The notes under the pieces were generated by a model that saw only the letters and a program-made list of their open reading frames with translations, was not told the DNA's origin and ran no database searches. Shown here in pieces: positions 7,605 to 16,610 of a stretch of DNA of 64,000 bases. A program made the translations under genes and the position numbers. Source of the DNA: Nocardia aurea (GTDB lineage Bacteria; Actinomycetota; Actinomycetes; Mycobacteriales; Mycobacteriaceae); assembly GCF_003123685.1 (NCBI RefSeq), contig NZ_QCYJ01000127.1:62001-126000 (forward strand), given 5' to 3'. Numbering within the stretch: position 1 is the stretch's first letter; each line of letters opens with the position of its first letter.

Positions 7605-8639
7605 TCAGCCGAAGAAAGCTTCCGCTTCGGCGTAGCGGCTCTCGGGAACGCGTTTGAGCTGCTTGGTCGCCTCCGAGAGCGGGACCAGCTCGATGCTGGT
7701 GCCGCGCAACGCGACCATCTGACCGAACCTGTTCGCGTGCACGGCCTCCGCGGCGTGCAGGCCGAACCGGGTGGCGAGGACCCGGTCGTAGGGTGTCGGG
7801 CTGCCGCCGCGCTGCACGTGGCCGAGCACGGTGGTGCGCACTTCCTTGCCGATGCGGCGTTCGATCTCCGACCCCAATTGCTGGGCGACGCCGGTGAATC
7901 GCTCGTGGCCGAATTCGTCGATACCGCCCTCGCGCAACGCGAAATCGGATTCCGGCGCGGGATGGGAACCTTCGGCGACCACGCAGATGAAATGTTTGTC
8001 GCCGCGCTGGAAGCGGCGTTTGATCAGGGTGCAGACCTCGTCCACGTCGAAGGGCACCTCGGGCACCAGCGTGAGGTGCGCGCCCGCGGCCATACCGGCG
8101 TTGATGGCGATCCAGCCCGCGTGCCGTCCCATCACTTCGACCAGCATGACGCGCTGATGGGATTCCGCGGTGGTGTGCAGGCGGTCGATCGCCTCGCTGG
8201 CGATGCTCAACGCGGTGTCGTGTCCGAAAGTGACGTCGGTGCAGTCGATGTCGTTATCGATGGTCTTGGGCACGCCGACCACCGGCACGCCCTCGTCGGA
8301 CAGCCAGCTGGCCGCGGTGAGCGTGCCCTCGCCGCCGATCGGGATGAGTGCGTCGATGCCGTTGTCGTCGAGTGTCTGCTTGATGCGGGGCAGGCCCTCG
8401 CGCAGCACGTCGGGATTGGTGCGCGCGGTGCCGAGTATGGTCCCGCCCTTGGTGAGCAACCGGTCGGTGCGGTCGTCGTTGAGGATCTGGATCTTGCGAT
8501 CCTCCAATAGGCCGCGCCAACCGTCCTCGAAGCCGACTATCGCGTCTCCGTATCGCCCGTTCGCGGTACGAACGACGGCGCGGATGACCGCGTTCAGTCC
8601 TGGACAGTCTCCGCCTCCGGTCAAGACTCCGATGCGCAT
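7605..8639 (-). CDS. pfkA: 6-phosphofructokinase
   Basis: The enzyme phosphorylates fructose 6-phosphate to fructose 1,6-bisphosphate in glycolysis. Visible motifs are the N-terminal GVLTGGGDCPGLNAVIRAVV nucleotide loop, IPIGGEGTLTAASWL, PKTIDNDIDCTDVTFGHDTA with the catalytic Asp region, and MGRHAGWIAINAG. Length (344 aa) and sequence closely follow mycobacterial PfkA. In GGEGT, Gly is retained at the position that separates ATP-type (Gly) from PPi-type (Asp) enzymes, favouring ATP use. Start at MRIGVLTGGG; a longer upstream frame reads through non-coding sequence. The gene is monocistronic as far as I can see. Confidence 0.95.
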   Translation of the reverse strand: MRIGVLTGGGDCPGLNAVIRAVVRTANGRYGDAIVGFEDGWRGLLEDRKIQILNDDRTDRLLTKGGTILGTARTNPDVLREGLPRIKQTLDDNGIDALIPIGGEGTLTAASWLSDEGVPVVGVPKTIDNDIDCTDVTFGHDTALSIASEAIDRLHTTAESHQRVMLVEVMGRHAGWIAINAGMAAGAHLTLVPEVPFDVDEVCTLIKRRFQRGDKHFICVVAEGSHPAPESDFALREGGIDEFGHERFTGVAQQLGSEIERRIGKEVRTTVLGHVQRGGSPTPYDRVLATRFGLHAAEAVHANRFGQMVALRGTSIELVPLSEATKQLKRVPESRYAEAEAFFG

Positions 8640-9161
8640 GGCGGATATCTTGCCCCGCCCCGCGTATCCGGGGGCCTGCGGCCCCGTGAACCTTGGGTAA
8701 CCAGCTGCACTCACCGTGGATCTCCGGATTCGTTCGGTAGAAATGTCGACAGGTTCTGGTCGTGCGCTCCTTCCAGTCTCGATGTCCCGGCGCGTTTCGC
8801 AAACCGGACAGACCGGGTCGGCGGAATTCGGCGTGGACGAATGCGGGAACCCGCGGTGGTCGTCCGGTCGACATTTTCTCGTTCCGCGCGCGAATCCGCC
8901 GCCGTCGCGTCGGCGGCGACCGCGCTTCCATGGGGCGCGCGCGGGCCGGGCAGTATCATCGTATACGGCCGTCGCGGTAGTTACCGCCGGGTGATCGAAC
9001 AGCATAGTCGCACGTCAGCGCGTTATCGGAGCTCGATCGGCCGCGATGTCGCGCCGGAACGCACGGCGGTCCGTACGGCGTTCCGTGCTGAACCACCGGG
9101 GGCGAATCGCGCCGGGCCGGGCGAGGCGCCCTCTTCGAGAATTCGATCAGGAGGTATCGCG
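8640..9161. other. Divergent promoter region of pfkA and the alcohol dehydrogenase, no gene seen
   Basis: These 522 bases lie between two divergent genes. No open frame shows a start with a ribosome site or a recognisable product. An 8-bp hairpin (cgccgccg/cggcggcg) lies at 8897-8918, and an AT-richer patch around 8954-8965 (tatcatcgtata) could hold a -10 element for the dehydrogenase. No good -35 is visible at proper spacing. Confidence 0.5.
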
Positions 9162-10202
9162 ATGAAGGCCCTTCAGTATCGAGAAATCGGCGCGCCGCCG
9201 GAATTGGTCACCGTGCCCGATCCGGAGCCGGGACCGGGACAGGTGCTGCTGAAAGTTTCGGCGGCGGGCGTCTGCCACTCCGATATCGCCGTCATGTCCT
9301 GGCCGGAAAGCGAATTTCCGTACCGGCTGCCCCTCACATTGGGCCACGAGGGCGCGGGCACGATCGTCGCGCTCGGCGACGGCGTCACCGGCGTCGCGAT
9401 CGGCGATTCCGTCGCCGTCTACGGCCCGTGGGGCTGCGGACGGTGCGCGCCGTGCGCGGCGGGCAAGGAGAACTACTGCGTGCGCGCGACCGAACTGGGC
9501 ATCTTCCCGCCCGGACTCGGCGCGTCGGGCGCCATCGCCGAATACCTGATCGTGGACGACTCCCGCCACCTCGAGCCGCTCGACGGACTCGACCCGGTGC
9601 GTGCCGTACCGCTCACCGACGCCGGGCTCACGCCCTACCACGCCATCAAGCGCTCGCTGCCGAAACTCGGGCCGGGCTCGACGGCCGTCGTCATCGGGGC
9701 GGGCGGGCTCGGGCATGTCGCGATCCAGCTGTTGCGCGCGGTGAGTCCGGCGCGCGTCGTCGCGATGGATATCAGCGACGACAAACTCCAGCTGGCGCGC
9801 GCAGTGGGCGCGCACGAGACGGTGACCTCCGACGCGAAGGCCGCCGACCGGGTGCGCGAACTGACCGGCGGACGCGGGGCGACGGCCGTCTTCGATTTCG
9901 TCGGGGCCGAACCGACCGTCGCCACGGCGGGCGCCTGCGTCGCCATGGAAGGCGATGTGACGATCGTCGGCATCGGGGGCGGCACGCTGCCCGTCGGCTT
10001 CGGCGTCATGCCCTTCGAGGTCACCGTGACGGCGCCGTACTGGGGCAGTCGCGGCGAATTGCGAGAGGTACTCGACCTCGCGCGGGCGGGGGCGGTCGAT
10101 GTCCACGTCGAGACATTCGGGATGGACGAGGCTCCGCTCGCGTACGAGCGACTGCACGCCGGGAAGATCGACGGTCGCGCGGTGATCCTGCCCAACGGGT
10201 GA
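9162..10202 (+). CDS. Zinc-dependent alcohol dehydrogenase (ADH-A type)
   Basis: A medium-chain NAD(P)-dependent dehydrogenase of 346 aa. The catalytic zinc ligands fall in AAGVCHSD (Cys) and LTLGHEGAG (His-Glu). The structural zinc Cys cluster is GCGRCAPCAAGKENYC, and the Rossmann motif is VVIGAGGLGHVAIQ. Overall sequence is close to the Rhodococcus ruber ADH-A secondary-alcohol dehydrogenase as I remember it (shared VYGPWGCG, LTDAGLTPYHAI, TAVFDFVGA). AGGAGG lies just upstream of the ATG. It probably oxidises secondary alcohols or reduces ketones; the physiological substrate is unknown. Confidence 0.92.
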   Translation: MKALQYREIGAPPELVTVPDPEPGPGQVLLKVSAAGVCHSDIAVMSWPESEFPYRLPLTLGHEGAGTIVALGDGVTGVAIGDSVAVYGPWGCGRCAPCAAGKENYCVRATELGIFPPGLGASGAIAEYLIVDDSRHLEPLDGLDPVRAVPLTDAGLTPYHAIKRSLPKLGPGSTAVVIGAGGLGHVAIQLLRAVSPARVVAMDISDDKLQLARAVGAHETVTSDAKAADRVRELTGGRGATAVFDFVGAEPTVATAGACVAMEGDVTIVGIGGGTLPVGFGVMPFEVTVTAPYWGSRGELREVLDLARAGAVDVHVETFGMDEAPLAYERLHAGKIDGRAVILPNG

Positions 10203-10236
10203 TCGCCACGGGGCGCGCGATGGCCCCGCGGCGGAG

Positions 10237-12384
10237 TCAGTAGAGGTAGACGATCGCGTTGTCGCCGCCCGTACAGGTCACGAAGTCGATACCCGCGGTG
10301 CAGTCCATCGTGTACTCGCGCTGGCTGACCGGGCTCGTGGCCGTCACGCTGCGTTCGTCGCCCGCTTCGGCGTCACCCGCCGCCCACCCGTACGCCTCGC
10401 GCACCGCTTCCGCGAACGGGCAGCTGGTCACCCGGCTACCCGTCGCCGAGGCCGAGTAGCGACCGACCTTCGGCTTGGACTGCGCGCAGGCCTGCGCGTC
10501 CTCCGGCAGTCGGACCGTACTCGTCGACAGATCCCGCGCCGGTGCGTCGCCGTCGCCGCCACGCGCGTGCCAGCCGATCACGCCCGCGACGGCGGCGGCG
10601 ATCGCGAGCACCGCGGCGAACAGCAACAGCAGCCGAGGGGTGCGGCTGCGCGCGGGTGGTGCGGGCTGGGCCGACCGCGTGAGGTTGGCGTCGCCGACCC
10701 GGCCGAAATGCGTTGTCGGCGGGGCCGATTGCGCGGAAGGCTGCTGCGGGCGCCCGGCCGCTATCGGGCCGGAGTTCCGTGTCTGCGCGGATCGGACGGG
10801 CGGGCGAGGTGGACCGACCGCGCCGGGCCGGGATTCGCGACCGGGGACGGACGAGGCCGATCGCCCGGGAAGCCGGTTCGCCGTCGCGCTCAGATCGACG
10901 GTCGACGGGTCGCCGCCGGGCGCCTGCGGTCCCGTCGGGCCCCTGCTACCCGGTGGGCGGTTCCGCGCCAGCGCGGTGAAGTCGACGGTAGCCGCCGCGT
11001 GCGGCCCGCCTCCCTGCCCGGTGTTCGGCGTCTGCGCCCCCTCTCTCGGACCCGTTCCGGGTGAGCGCTTCTCCGACGCGACGTTCGGGGCCTGCGCTCC
11101 CTCCCGTGAACCGGCACCGGGAGAACGAGTCTCCGAGACCCTCGGGGTTCTGACGGTCGCCGCGGCCGGAGCGGCGGTGGTCGATTTCGCGGTCACCGCG
11201 TCGAGATCGACCGTCGGCGCGGACGTACCCCCGCCCTCGCCTTCGCCCGCCGCGATCGGTTCGCCCGCGTTCGGCGCGCCGGACCCCGCGGCCGCTCCCT
11301 CCCGGGACGCCGGTCCTCGCGCACCCGGATCGCCGCCACCGCTCCGTTCACGCGTCTGCCGCGCGCCGGGGCGACCCGGCGGGATCGACGGGTTCGGCCC
11401 GGACGGGGGCCGAGCGTCGCGGATCCGCCGGGTGGTCACGTCGGAGGCGCGGGGATCGCCGTGTCCGCCGCCGGGTTCCACGGCGGGGAAGACGACCGTG
11501 GTCGGGGCGGGCAGGCCCGGTTCGCGGCGCAGGCGCTGCGACTCCGGTCCGGGTGCGGTCAGCGCGGCGCGCGCCGCCGAGGCCAGCGCGCTCGCGCTGG
11601 GATAGCGGTCGGCGGGATCCTTGGCCATACCGCGGACGACGACCTCGTCCAGGACCGGGGGCAGGCCCGACTGTTTGGCGCTCGGGCGCGGCGGCGGCGC
11701 GGTCAGGTGCGAGCGGATCAGGACGTTCATGCCCTCGGCCGGGAACGGCTGTGTACCGGTGAGGCATTCGTAGAGCACGCAGGCCAGCGAATAGACGTCG
11801 GCGGCGCCGGAGACCGGGGCGGTGTCGAACCGTTCCGGCGCGATGTAGTTGTAGGAGCCGACGGCGGTGCCGGTGTCGGTGACACTCGGGTCGCCCGCCG
11901 ATCGTGCGATGCCGAAATCGGCGAGGTAGGCGAAATCCGACGGCGTCACCAGGATGTTCGCGGGCTTGACGTCGCGATGCACCAATCCCTCGGTGTGCGC
12001 GGCGTCGAGCGCGGCGGCGATCTGCTCGATGATCCCGACCGTGCGGACCGGGCTCAGCGGACCTTTCTCCTCCAGTACCGACCGCAGGTCGCTGCCGCGA
12101 ACCAGCCGCATATCGATATAGAGGACGCCGTCGATCTCACCCCAGTCGTGGATCGGGATGACGTGCGGTTCGGCCAGCCTGGCCGCCGCCTTCGACTCGC
12201 GGCGGAACCGTTGCTGGAACACCGGATCTCTCGCCAGTTCGGTCGGGAGCAGTTTCACCGCGACGACCCGGCCCTTCACGGTGTCGTAGGCCTCGTAGAC
12301 CTCTCCCATTCCGCCTCGGCCGAGCAGTGAGCGAAACTCGTACGGACCGAATCGGGAACCGATCCGCGAATCCGCGTCATCCAC
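10237..12384 (-). CDS. Transmembrane Ser/Thr protein kinase 1 (PknB-like) with 4-Cys extracellular domain
   Basis: Kinase domain at residues ~12-275: glycine loop LGRGGMGEVYEAY, catalytic Lys44 (VAVKLL), HRDVKPAN with Asp138, and DFG at 156-158. A long Pro/Gly/Ser/Thr-rich linker (about 300 residues) follows, then one membrane helix (LLLLFAAVLAIAAAVAGVIG). The extracellular C-terminal domain of about 100 residues has four cysteines (AQACAQ, TSCPFAEAV, TMDCTAG, VTCTGG) and ends NAIVYLY. I chose the GTG at 12384 for GGAGG seven bases upstream. Kinase and C-terminal domains are closely paralogous to the kinase gene at 13645-16557, with a beta-lactamase-like lipoprotein gene between them. Role inferred: sensing at the cell envelope. 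Confidence 0.92.
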   Translation of the reverse strand: MDDADSRIGSRFGPYEFRSLLGRGGMGEVYEAYDTVKGRVVAVKLLPTELARDPVFQQRFRRESKAAARLAEPHVIPIHDWGEIDGVLYIDMRLVRGSDLRSVLEEKGPLSPVRTVGIIEQIAAALDAAHTEGLVHRDVKPANILVTPSDFAYLADFGIARSAGDPSVTDTGTAVGSYNYIAPERFDTAPVSGAADVYSLACVLYECLTGTQPFPAEGMNVLIRSHLTAPPPRPSAKQSGLPPVLDEVVVRGMAKDPADRYPSASALASAARAALTAPGPESQRLRREPGLPAPTTVVFPAVEPGGGHGDPRASDVTTRRIRDARPPSGPNPSIPPGRPGARQTRERSGGGDPGARGPASREGAAAGSGAPNAGEPIAAGEGEGGGTSAPTVDLDAVTAKSTTAAPAAATVRTPRVSETRSPGAGSREGAQAPNVASEKRSPGTGPREGAQTPNTGQGGGPHAAATVDFTALARNRPPGSRGPTGPQAPGGDPSTVDLSATANRLPGRSASSVPGRESRPGAVGPPRPPVRSAQTRNSGPIAAGRPQQPSAQSAPPTTHFGRVGDANLTRSAQPAPPARSRTPRLLLLFAAVLAIAAAVAGVIGWHARGGDGDAPARDLSTSTVRLPEDAQACAQSKPKVGRYSASATGSRVTSCPFAEAVREAYGWAAGDAEAGDERSVTATSPVSQREYTMDCTAGIDFVTCTGGDNAIVYLY

Positions 12385-12480
12385 CCCGTTACCTCCACCT
12401 CGCGGGCGCGGCCGTCCGGAGCGCACGCACGCGTCCACGACCTCACCTACATTGTTCGCTCCCCTGGCGTTTCACGTTTC

Positions 12481-13368
12481 TCAAGACGAGCATTTGCCCG
12501 AGGCCAGTTCACCGAGGTGCTCGGAGATCAGCGCCGCCATCTTGTCCATCGCCGCCATACCGTCGGAGAACGTACCGGAATCCGGTTGGGCCGCAAGCGC
12601 GACGGCGATCTGTCCGCGCGCCGTGGAGATCAGACCGAACTGGCGGACGAGATATTTGCCCGACGTGTCCGGACCCCAGCCGCCCTTGAATTCGGCGCCG
12701 TTGAACGCGCCGAGACCCCAGCGATGACTCGGGACGATCTGTTCCATGAGTTTGACCACGGTGGAGACCCGGTTCAGGCAGGGCAGTCGCGAAGCGAACC
12801 GGACCTGGTCGTTCAGCGTCCATTCCGCCTGTCCGAACGACGAGTAGTCGGTGCGGGTACGGGTGGCCGGGATGACGGTCTTGGCGTCGCCGCCTTCGCG
12901 CAGCACCGCCTCGACCGCGGAGGCCGCCTCCTGGCCGGAGCCGAGGGCCGCCCACAGCACATCGGCCGCGGCGTTGTCGGATTCGGTGATCGCGGCGGTC
13001 GCGGCGAATCCGCCGTTCGCGGAACTGTCACGGATCGCGGCGATCGTCAACGGCACCTTCATCGTCGACCACGCCGGACCGGTCGTCCAGTCTCCGAACG
13101 TGACGACGTCGTCGCCGCCGACCGCGACCACGGCCATGCCGTAGTGCCCCTTCATCGAAGCCTGGAACTGCTGGAAACCCGCCGCGAGGGTGCCCGGCAG
13201 GGTCATCTCGATCTTCGGTTCGGAAACCGCCGCGGCCTGGGTGATCGTCGAGGACTCGATCTCCTCGACACTTCCGTTCTGGGCCGCGCACGAGGTGGTG
13301 AGCATCAACGCGAGCGCGCAGGCACCGAGGGCTTTTCGAATACGACTATCGGACATAACTTGACGCAT
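12481..13368 (-). CDS. Lipoprotein with class A beta-lactamase/PBP-like fold (copy 1)
   Basis: A signal peptide ends at TTSC (Cys27, lipobox-like). The mature domain has all three active-site signatures of penicillin-recognising serine hydrolases: S-T-M-K at Ser101-Lys104, S-D-N at 130-132, and K-G-G in EFKGGWG. It could be a beta-lactamase-like hydrolase or a penicillin-binding sensor; activity cannot be told by eye. The start is one of two nearby ATGs (13368 or 13356); the first has the better leader. It lies between two membrane Ser/Thr kinases on the same strand and has a paralogue at 25740-26636. An inverted repeat lies 34-55 bases upstream. Confidence 0.82.
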   Translation of the reverse strand: MRQVMSDSRIRKALGACALALMLTTSCAAQNGSVEEIESSTITQAAAVSEPKIEMTLPGTLAAGFQQFQASMKGHYGMAVVAVGGDDVVTFGDWTTGPAWSTMKVPLTIAAIRDSSANGGFAATAAITESDNAAADVLWAALGSGQEAASAVEAVLREGGDAKTVIPATRTRTDYSSFGQAEWTLNDQVRFASRLPCLNRVSTVVKLMEQIVPSHRWGLGAFNGAEFKGGWGPDTSGKYLVRQFGLISTARGQIAVALAAQPDSGTFSDGMAAMDKMAALISEHLGELASGKCSS

Positions 13369-13401
13369 TACTTTCGAGAGCTCCCCACGATACCTGCGTA
13401 C

Positions 13402-13423
13402 GTACGGTAACGGGTAACCGTAC
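13402..13423. promoter_or_regulatory. Inverted repeat upstream of beta-lactamase-like gene copy 1
   Basis: Perfect 7-base arms gtacggt and accgtac are separated by 8 bases, 34-55 bases upstream of the start at 13368. The position suits an operator over the promoter; the binding protein is unknown. Confidence 0.4.
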
Positions 13424-13644
13424 TCGGGCCGCCGACGGCGCGCGTACCACGCGCCCGCCCGACACCCGACGTCCATCTGTGAGCGGGTACCGCCCGGGGC
13501 GTCCCGTCTCGCCCACGCTCCTGGGAGCCCCGCTTCGACACGCACCGAGCCTAACCCGCATTCCGGCGTGTCGGGGTGGGCATTCCGTTCGGAAATATCT
13601 CCGCCCCGACACCCGCGGCCCGGACACCGGACCGCGCGACGCGC

Positions 13645-16557
13645 TCAGTAGATGTAGACCACCGCGTTCTCGCCACCCGTGCAGGTGACGAGCTGTCCCG
13701 ACGCGACGCAGTTCATCGTGTAACTGCGCCCGGTCACCGGGCTCACCGCGACGATCGATCGGGGCGCGCGCGAGGACGTGGCCGCGGCGGATTCGGCGTA
13801 GGCCTGCCGAACCGCCTCGGCGAACGGGCAACTCGTCACCTCGCTGCCCGTCGCCGTCTGGGCGAAGGAGCCGGGAACCGCTCGACCCGTCGAACAGGAT
13901 TTCGCGCCCGCGGGCAGGGCGGTCGACGTGGCGGCGGCCGAGGTGGTCGACGACGCGCTCGGCGCCGCGGCCGCACCGGGGGTGGTGCCGCGGGAGACGG
14001 CCGAGGTGGTGATCGACCCCGCCTGGTCGACGATGTCCGCGCTCTTGTCCTTCGACGCGAACATCGTCCAGCCGATGACACCGCCGACGGCCAGCACCAC
14101 GATGACGACTCCCGCGACCAGCATGGGCAGCACGATCGAACGTCGCCGCTCGGGCTCGTGGTCACCGTTCCCGTAGTAGTCGTCGTATTCGCCGGGCGCG
14201 CCGTAGCCGTCGTTGCCGTGGGCATATCCCTGTGCCGCGCCGCCCTGTGCGCCGTAGGCGGATTCGTCCTGACCGGCGTAGCCGTACGCCGCCTGCGGAT
14301 CGGCCACGTCCCGCGCGTAGAAGCCGCCGGTTCCGTGCGGGTACCCGGGTGAGTCGGGCTGGTAGTCCGAATACGCCTGCGCCGCCGGGTAGGCGTCGGG
14401 TTCGGGATACCGGGGATCGTTCGGCGCCTGCTGCCGCGCGCCGTCGTAGTGCTGGGTGGCGGCGACGTGCGGATCGGGATCGTATGCCGCGCCGTACGCC
14501 TCGGCCGGGTCGGCGAAGGCATCGTGCGCGGCCGACTGCGCGTAGGCCTGCGGCGCGTCGATTCCGTATTGCCTGGTCTCCTCGGCGGCCTGCGAGAGCA
14601 CGCCCGGATCGCGGAACTGCTGCGTCGGCGGCGAGTACGGGTCTTCGCCGAAACCGTCGTAGTGCTGGGTCTCCGGTGCGAAAGACCCCTGCCGTGCGGC
14701 ACTCTCGCCGTACGGCGGGGCACCATGACGGTACTGCTCCGGGTTCCCGCCGTCGTAGCGCCGGGTCTCGGCGGCGAAGCCGCCCGACGACGGAGCCTGA
14801 TCGCCGTAGGACCGCGCGTCCGAGCCGTATGCCTGGGCCGCGCCGTCGTAACGCTGGGTCTCGGGCGCGGCGAACGAACCGGAACCCGGCGCGGAATCGC
14901 CATACGACCGAACCTCGGGACCGTACCCGTCGGATCCCGCGCCGTCGTAACGCTGAGTTTCGGGAGCCGCGAACGAATTCGAACCGGGCGCGGGAACGTC
15001 GGGATCGTAGGCGTCGGGAACCGCCCCGTCGTAACGGCGCGTCTCGGGAGCCGCGAACGATCCCGAACTCGGTGCGGATTCGCCGAATGCCGGAGCGGCG
15101 GGACCGTACGCGTCGGGAACCGCGCGGTCGTAGCGCTGCGTCTCGGGAGCCGCGAACGAACCCGAAGCCGGCGCGGAACCCCCGTACGCCCGAGTCGCGG
15201 GACTGTATTCCTCGGCAGATCCGGGCCCGGCGGGGAACGCTCCGGAAGCGGGGGCGTACGCAGCCGGGGTGGGCACGGCACGCTCGTACTGTTCGGTGGG
15301 CGGCGCGAAACCGTCGTCCGGGCTCGGGAATTCCGGCAGACGCTGCTGCGGCATCGCGACGGCGGGTTCGGAGACCGACGGCACCGGCCCGTATCGCTGG
15401 GTCTGCGGCGCCGGGTACTGCGCGGGCTCGGGGGTGTACCCCTGCTGACCCTGCTCGTACAGATGCGCGTCCGGGAACGGACGGATCGGCACCGGGGGTT
15501 CGTTGGCCTGTGCGGCGACCGGCGGTGCCGTGTTCTTCGGTTGACGCGACGGCAGCGGTTCGAATTGGAGTTCGGTGGGCACCGCGGTCGCGGCGGTCGG
15601 GATGATCGAGAATTCGCCGGTGGGCTCCGGCGGCACCAGCGAACTCAGCGGGGCGGGTTCGGACTGCTGCCCGAAACGGGCCGGGTCGGGGGTGCGGACC
15701 ACGAAGGTCGGCGCGACCGGAATGGGTCCCGTCAGCGCCGCGCGCGCGGCCTGCGCCAGCGCGACCGCCGTCGGATACCGCTCGCCCGGATCCTTGGCCA
15801 TACCGCGCGCGATCACCGCGTCCAGCGCGGGTGGCAGTCCGGCGCGCACGGTGCTCGGACGCGGCGGCGGTTCGGTCATATGCGCCCTGATCAGCACATT
15901 CATACTCGCCGACGCGAACGGGGATGCCCCGGTGAGGCATTCGTGCAGCACGCAGGTGAGCGAATAGATATCGGCGCTGCCGCTCACGTTGCCGACGTCG
16001 AAACGTTCCGGCGCCATGTAGATGTAGGAGCCGACGGCCATGCCGACCTGGGTGACCGAGCTGTCGCCCTCGCTGTGCGCGAGGCCGAAATCGGCGAGAT
16101 AGGCGAAATCCGATTCGCCGACGAGGATATTGGCGGGTTTGACATCGCGGTGCACGAGCCCGGCGGCATGCGCGGCGTCCAGCGCCGACGCGATCTGATC
16201 GATGATGCCGAGTGCGCGTTCGGGACTCATCGGGCCCTGGCCGCGCAGGATTTCGCGCAGGTCGACGCCGGAGACCAGTCGCATATCGATGAACAGGACT
16301 CCGTCGATCACGCCCCAGTCGTGGATCGGGATGATGTGCGGTTCGTCCAGCCGTGCCGCCGCCTGTGATTCACGGCGGAAACGCACCTGATAGACGGGGT
16401 CCTTGGCGTATTCTTCGGGCAGTAGTTTGACCGCTACCACTCGATCCTTCACGGTGTCGTAGGCCTCGTAGACCTCGCCCATTCCGCCTCGGCCGAGCAG
16501 CGAGCGCAACTCGTACGGCCCGAACCTGCTGCCGTCCCTCCACCCAGGTCCGTCCAC
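13645..16557 (-). CDS. Transmembrane Ser/Thr protein kinase 2 with repeat-rich linker
   Basis: The 970-aa kinase has its N-terminal catalytic domain numbered as in kinase 1 (Lys44, Asp138 in HRDVKPAN, DFG 156-158). A ~540-residue linker is very rich in Pro, Ala, Tyr and Gln. It contains at least six units of about 30-36 residues with the core ETQRYD or ETRRYD, plus single TQQF/TQHYD copies. One membrane helix (IVLPMLVAGVVIVVLAVGGVIG region) precedes a C-terminal extracellular 4-Cys domain ending NAVVYIY. The GTG start at 16557 has GGAGG nine bases upstream. The next gene upstream on the strand is a response regulator ending only 53 bases away. Repeated Thr-Gln motifs could be phospho-sites for FHA proteins (inference). 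Confidence 0.92.
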   Translation of the reverse strand: MDGPGWRDGSRFGPYELRSLLGRGGMGEVYEAYDTVKDRVVAVKLLPEEYAKDPVYQVRFRRESQAAARLDEPHIIPIHDWGVIDGVLFIDMRLVSGVDLREILRGQGPMSPERALGIIDQIASALDAAHAAGLVHRDVKPANILVGESDFAYLADFGLAHSEGDSSVTQVGMAVGSYIYMAPERFDVGNVSGSADIYSLTCVLHECLTGASPFASASMNVLIRAHMTEPPPRPSTVRAGLPPALDAVIARGMAKDPGERYPTAVALAQAARAALTGPIPVAPTFVVRTPDPARFGQQSEPAPLSSLVPPEPTGEFSIIPTAATAVPTELQFEPLPSRQPKNTAPPVAAQANEPPVPIRPFPDAHLYEQGQQGYTPEPAQYPAPQTQRYGPVPSVSEPAVAMPQQRLPEFPSPDDGFAPPTEQYERAVPTPAAYAPASGAFPAGPGSAEEYSPATRAYGGSAPASGSFAAPETQRYDRAVPDAYGPAAPAFGESAPSSGSFAAPETRRYDGAVPDAYDPDVPAPGSNSFAAPETQRYDGAGSDGYGPEVRSYGDSAPGSGSFAAPETQRYDGAAQAYGSDARSYGDQAPSSGGFAAETRRYDGGNPEQYRHGAPPYGESAARQGSFAPETQHYDGFGEDPYSPPTQQFRDPGVLSQAAEETRQYGIDAPQAYAQSAAHDAFADPAEAYGAAYDPDPHVAATQHYDGARQQAPNDPRYPEPDAYPAAQAYSDYQPDSPGYPHGTGGFYARDVADPQAAYGYAGQDESAYGAQGGAAQGYAHGNDGYGAPGEYDDYYGNGDHEPERRRSIVLPMLVAGVVIVVLAVGGVIGWTMFASKDKSADIVDQAGSITTSAVSRGTTPGAAAAPSASSTTSAAATSTALPAGAKSCSTGRAVPGSFAQTATGSEVTSCPFAEAVRQAYAESAAATSSRAPRSIVAVSPVTGRSYTMNCVASGQLVTCTGGENAVVYIY
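14640..15165. repeat. In-frame degenerate repeats encoding ETQRYD units
   Basis: On the minus strand this stretch of the kinase 2 gene encodes successive units built on SFAAPETQRYD-G, each followed by an acidic or aromatic spacer (DAYGP, SYGDSAP). On the plus strand the units show as repeated cgtcgtaacgc and ctgngtctcgg blocks at roughly 100-base intervals. The repeats are protein-level and imperfect, not CRISPR or satellite. Confidence 0.75.
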
Positions 16558-16610
16558 CCCGTGAAACCTCCGCTTCCCGGGCGACGCCGGGTACCCGGTC
16601 GTCCTGCCCG

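Noticed and set aside
8640..9005. N-terminal extension of pfkA
   Set aside because: The added 122 residues are not PFK-like; the family begins at MRIGVLTGGG.
14640..15165. CRISPR-like periodic repeats
   Set aside because: Units are imperfect, in frame and encode a protein repeat in the kinase linker; there are no unique spacers or cas genes.
14449..16368. 639-codon open frame opposite kinase 2
   Set aside because: Its composition is Arg/Gly-rich and featureless, while the other strand encodes an intact kinase with all catalytic motifs.
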